From Alteromonas sp. a30 (lineage in GTDB: Bacteria; Pseudomonadota; Gammaproteobacteria; Enterobacterales; Alteromonadaceae), in assembly GCF_026788005.1 (NCBI RefSeq), contig NZ_JABEPE010000001.1, positions 186,001 through 250,000 on the forward strand: DNA of 64,000 bases, read 5' to 3'. The position numbers and the translations under genes are program-made. This document shows, piece after piece, positions 63,351 to 64,000 of this stretch. Position 1 is the first letter of the stretch. Each line of letters starts with the position of its first letter. The notes under the pieces were generated by a model. It was not told the origin of the DNA. It did no database searches and was given only the letters and a program-made list of their open reading frames with translations.

Positions 63351-63453
63351 GCGCGCTGTTTTTGCTTGTTTCTTATCACTGGGTAAGTAAGATTACACCA
63401 ATTCATATCATCCTATCTGGACTAACCAGAACAACTAAATTTTGGAGCAATAA

Positions 63454-64000
63454 ATGGCTCACGCCACGATCGCTGATGTATTAGCTGGAAAATATGCCGT
63501 AGGCGAATCTATCACAGTAAAAGGTTGGATTCGTACCCGTAGAGATTCAAAAGCAGGTTTGTCTTTTCTTGCCGTTCATGACGGTAGCTGCTTTGACCCT
63601 GTTCAAGCCATTGTATTAAATTCCGTTGCCAATTATGACGAAGTGCAACGCCTTACAACGGGCTGCTCAGTGGCTGTCGTCGGCACAGTTAAAAATTCAG
63701 AAGGTAAAGGTCAGGCACTGGAAATTGACGCAACCCAAGTAGACGTGCTTGGCTGGGTAGAAAACCCAGACACTTATCCAATGGCAGCTAAGCGCCATAG
63801 CATTGAATACTTAAGAGAACACGCGCATTTACGTCCTCGCACTAACATTATTGGCGCCGTGACTCGTGTTCGCAATTGTTTGTCACAAGCGTTACACCGC
63901 TTCTTTCACGAACGGGGCTACTATTGGATCAGCACGCCGATTATCACAGCAAGTGATACCGAAGGTGCTGGCGAGATGTTCCGTGTATCGACACTCGACA
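63454..64000 (+). CDS. asnS: Asparaginyl-tRNA synthetase, 3' truncated by window edge
   Basis: The first ~182 codons of a class IIb synthetase. The N-terminal OB anticodon-binding fold ([22 protein letters not shown]) is followed by [27 protein letters not shown] and the start of motif 2-preceding [27 protein letters not shown], characteristic of AsnRS rather than AspRS. ATG 63454 has GGAG seven bases upstream. It continues beyond the window. Confidence 0.95.
   Translation, partial: MAHATIADVLAGKYAVGESITVKGWIRTRRDSKAGLSFLAVHDGSCFDPVQAIVLNSVANYDEVQRLTTGCSVAVVGTVKNSEGKGQALEIDATQVDVLGWVENPDTYPMAAKRHSIEYLREHAHLRPRTNIIGAVTRVRNCLSQALHRFFHERGYYWISTPIITASDTEGAGEMFRVSTLD

Overview
The window is chromosomal DNA of a marine gammaproteobacterium, most likely of the Alteromonadaceae (Alteromonas/Glaciecola/Aliiglaciecola group). 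I infer this from moderate GC, gammaproteobacterial protein sequences throughout, a DUF5916 barrel protein, a DUF1513 lipoprotein, a monomeric isocitrate dehydrogenase, and E. coli-like gene neighbourhoods with marine variations. The genus is not settled. Both ends cut a gene: a DUF5916-type outer-membrane protein on the left and asnS on the right. I see no rRNA, tRNA, CRISPR array, prophage or transposase gene.

Layout. 0-9.5 kb: DUF5916 protein, stand-alone CBM48-like protein, PlsC-like acyltransferase with a trans-sulfuration enzyme, NRDE protein, aromatic/aspartate aminotransferase, L-2-hydroxyglutarate oxidase divergent from tcdA, and an MFS transporter. 9.5-19 kb: a compact recC-recB-recD operon. 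19-23 kb: xthA, an ECF-like permease, a phosphoribosyltransferase, yfbV, and a response regulator with a decayed HD-GYP-like domain. 23.8-29.9 kb: trxB-aat-bpt-infA, then clpA/clpS and divergent cspD, which brings the N-degron transferases, adaptor and unfoldase together. 30-36.6 kb: monomeric icd divergent from rluE, then mnmA-hflD-purB. 36.7-42.5 kb: a membrane class III adenylate cyclase whose 3' end overlaps roxA, a DUF4826 protein, and ydiJ. 42.7-48.4 kb: a PGPGW-like small membrane protein, ppsA/ppsR and a class II DAHP synthase, which cover supply and use of phosphoenolpyruvate.

48.4-53.7 kb is the accessory part. It holds two Fur-box-like sites without an obvious adjacent gene, a DUF1513 Tat lipoprotein, a low-molecular-weight tyrosine phosphatase, and a pentapeptide-type membrane protein with 18 in-frame 36-bp repeats, followed by convergent dps. 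The last two genes lie between two inverted copies of a MITE-like repeat of about 130 bp. A short deletion derivative of the same repeat lies in front of the DUF1513 gene, and a core-only relic follows tcdA.

53.7-64 kb: NUDIX hydrolase, adenosine kinase, MarC-family protein, secreted DRGH nuclease, pepE, the biotin locus (bioBFCD divergent from bioA, with a BirA-like operator between them), and the start of asnS.

Most of the window is conserved housekeeping DNA. The observations most worth following are the inverted-repeat-bounded pentapeptide/dps segment, the Fur sites with no adjacent gene, the degenerate HD-GYP regulator, and the cyclase/roxA overlap. I did not find a convincing new multi-gene defence or biosynthetic system.
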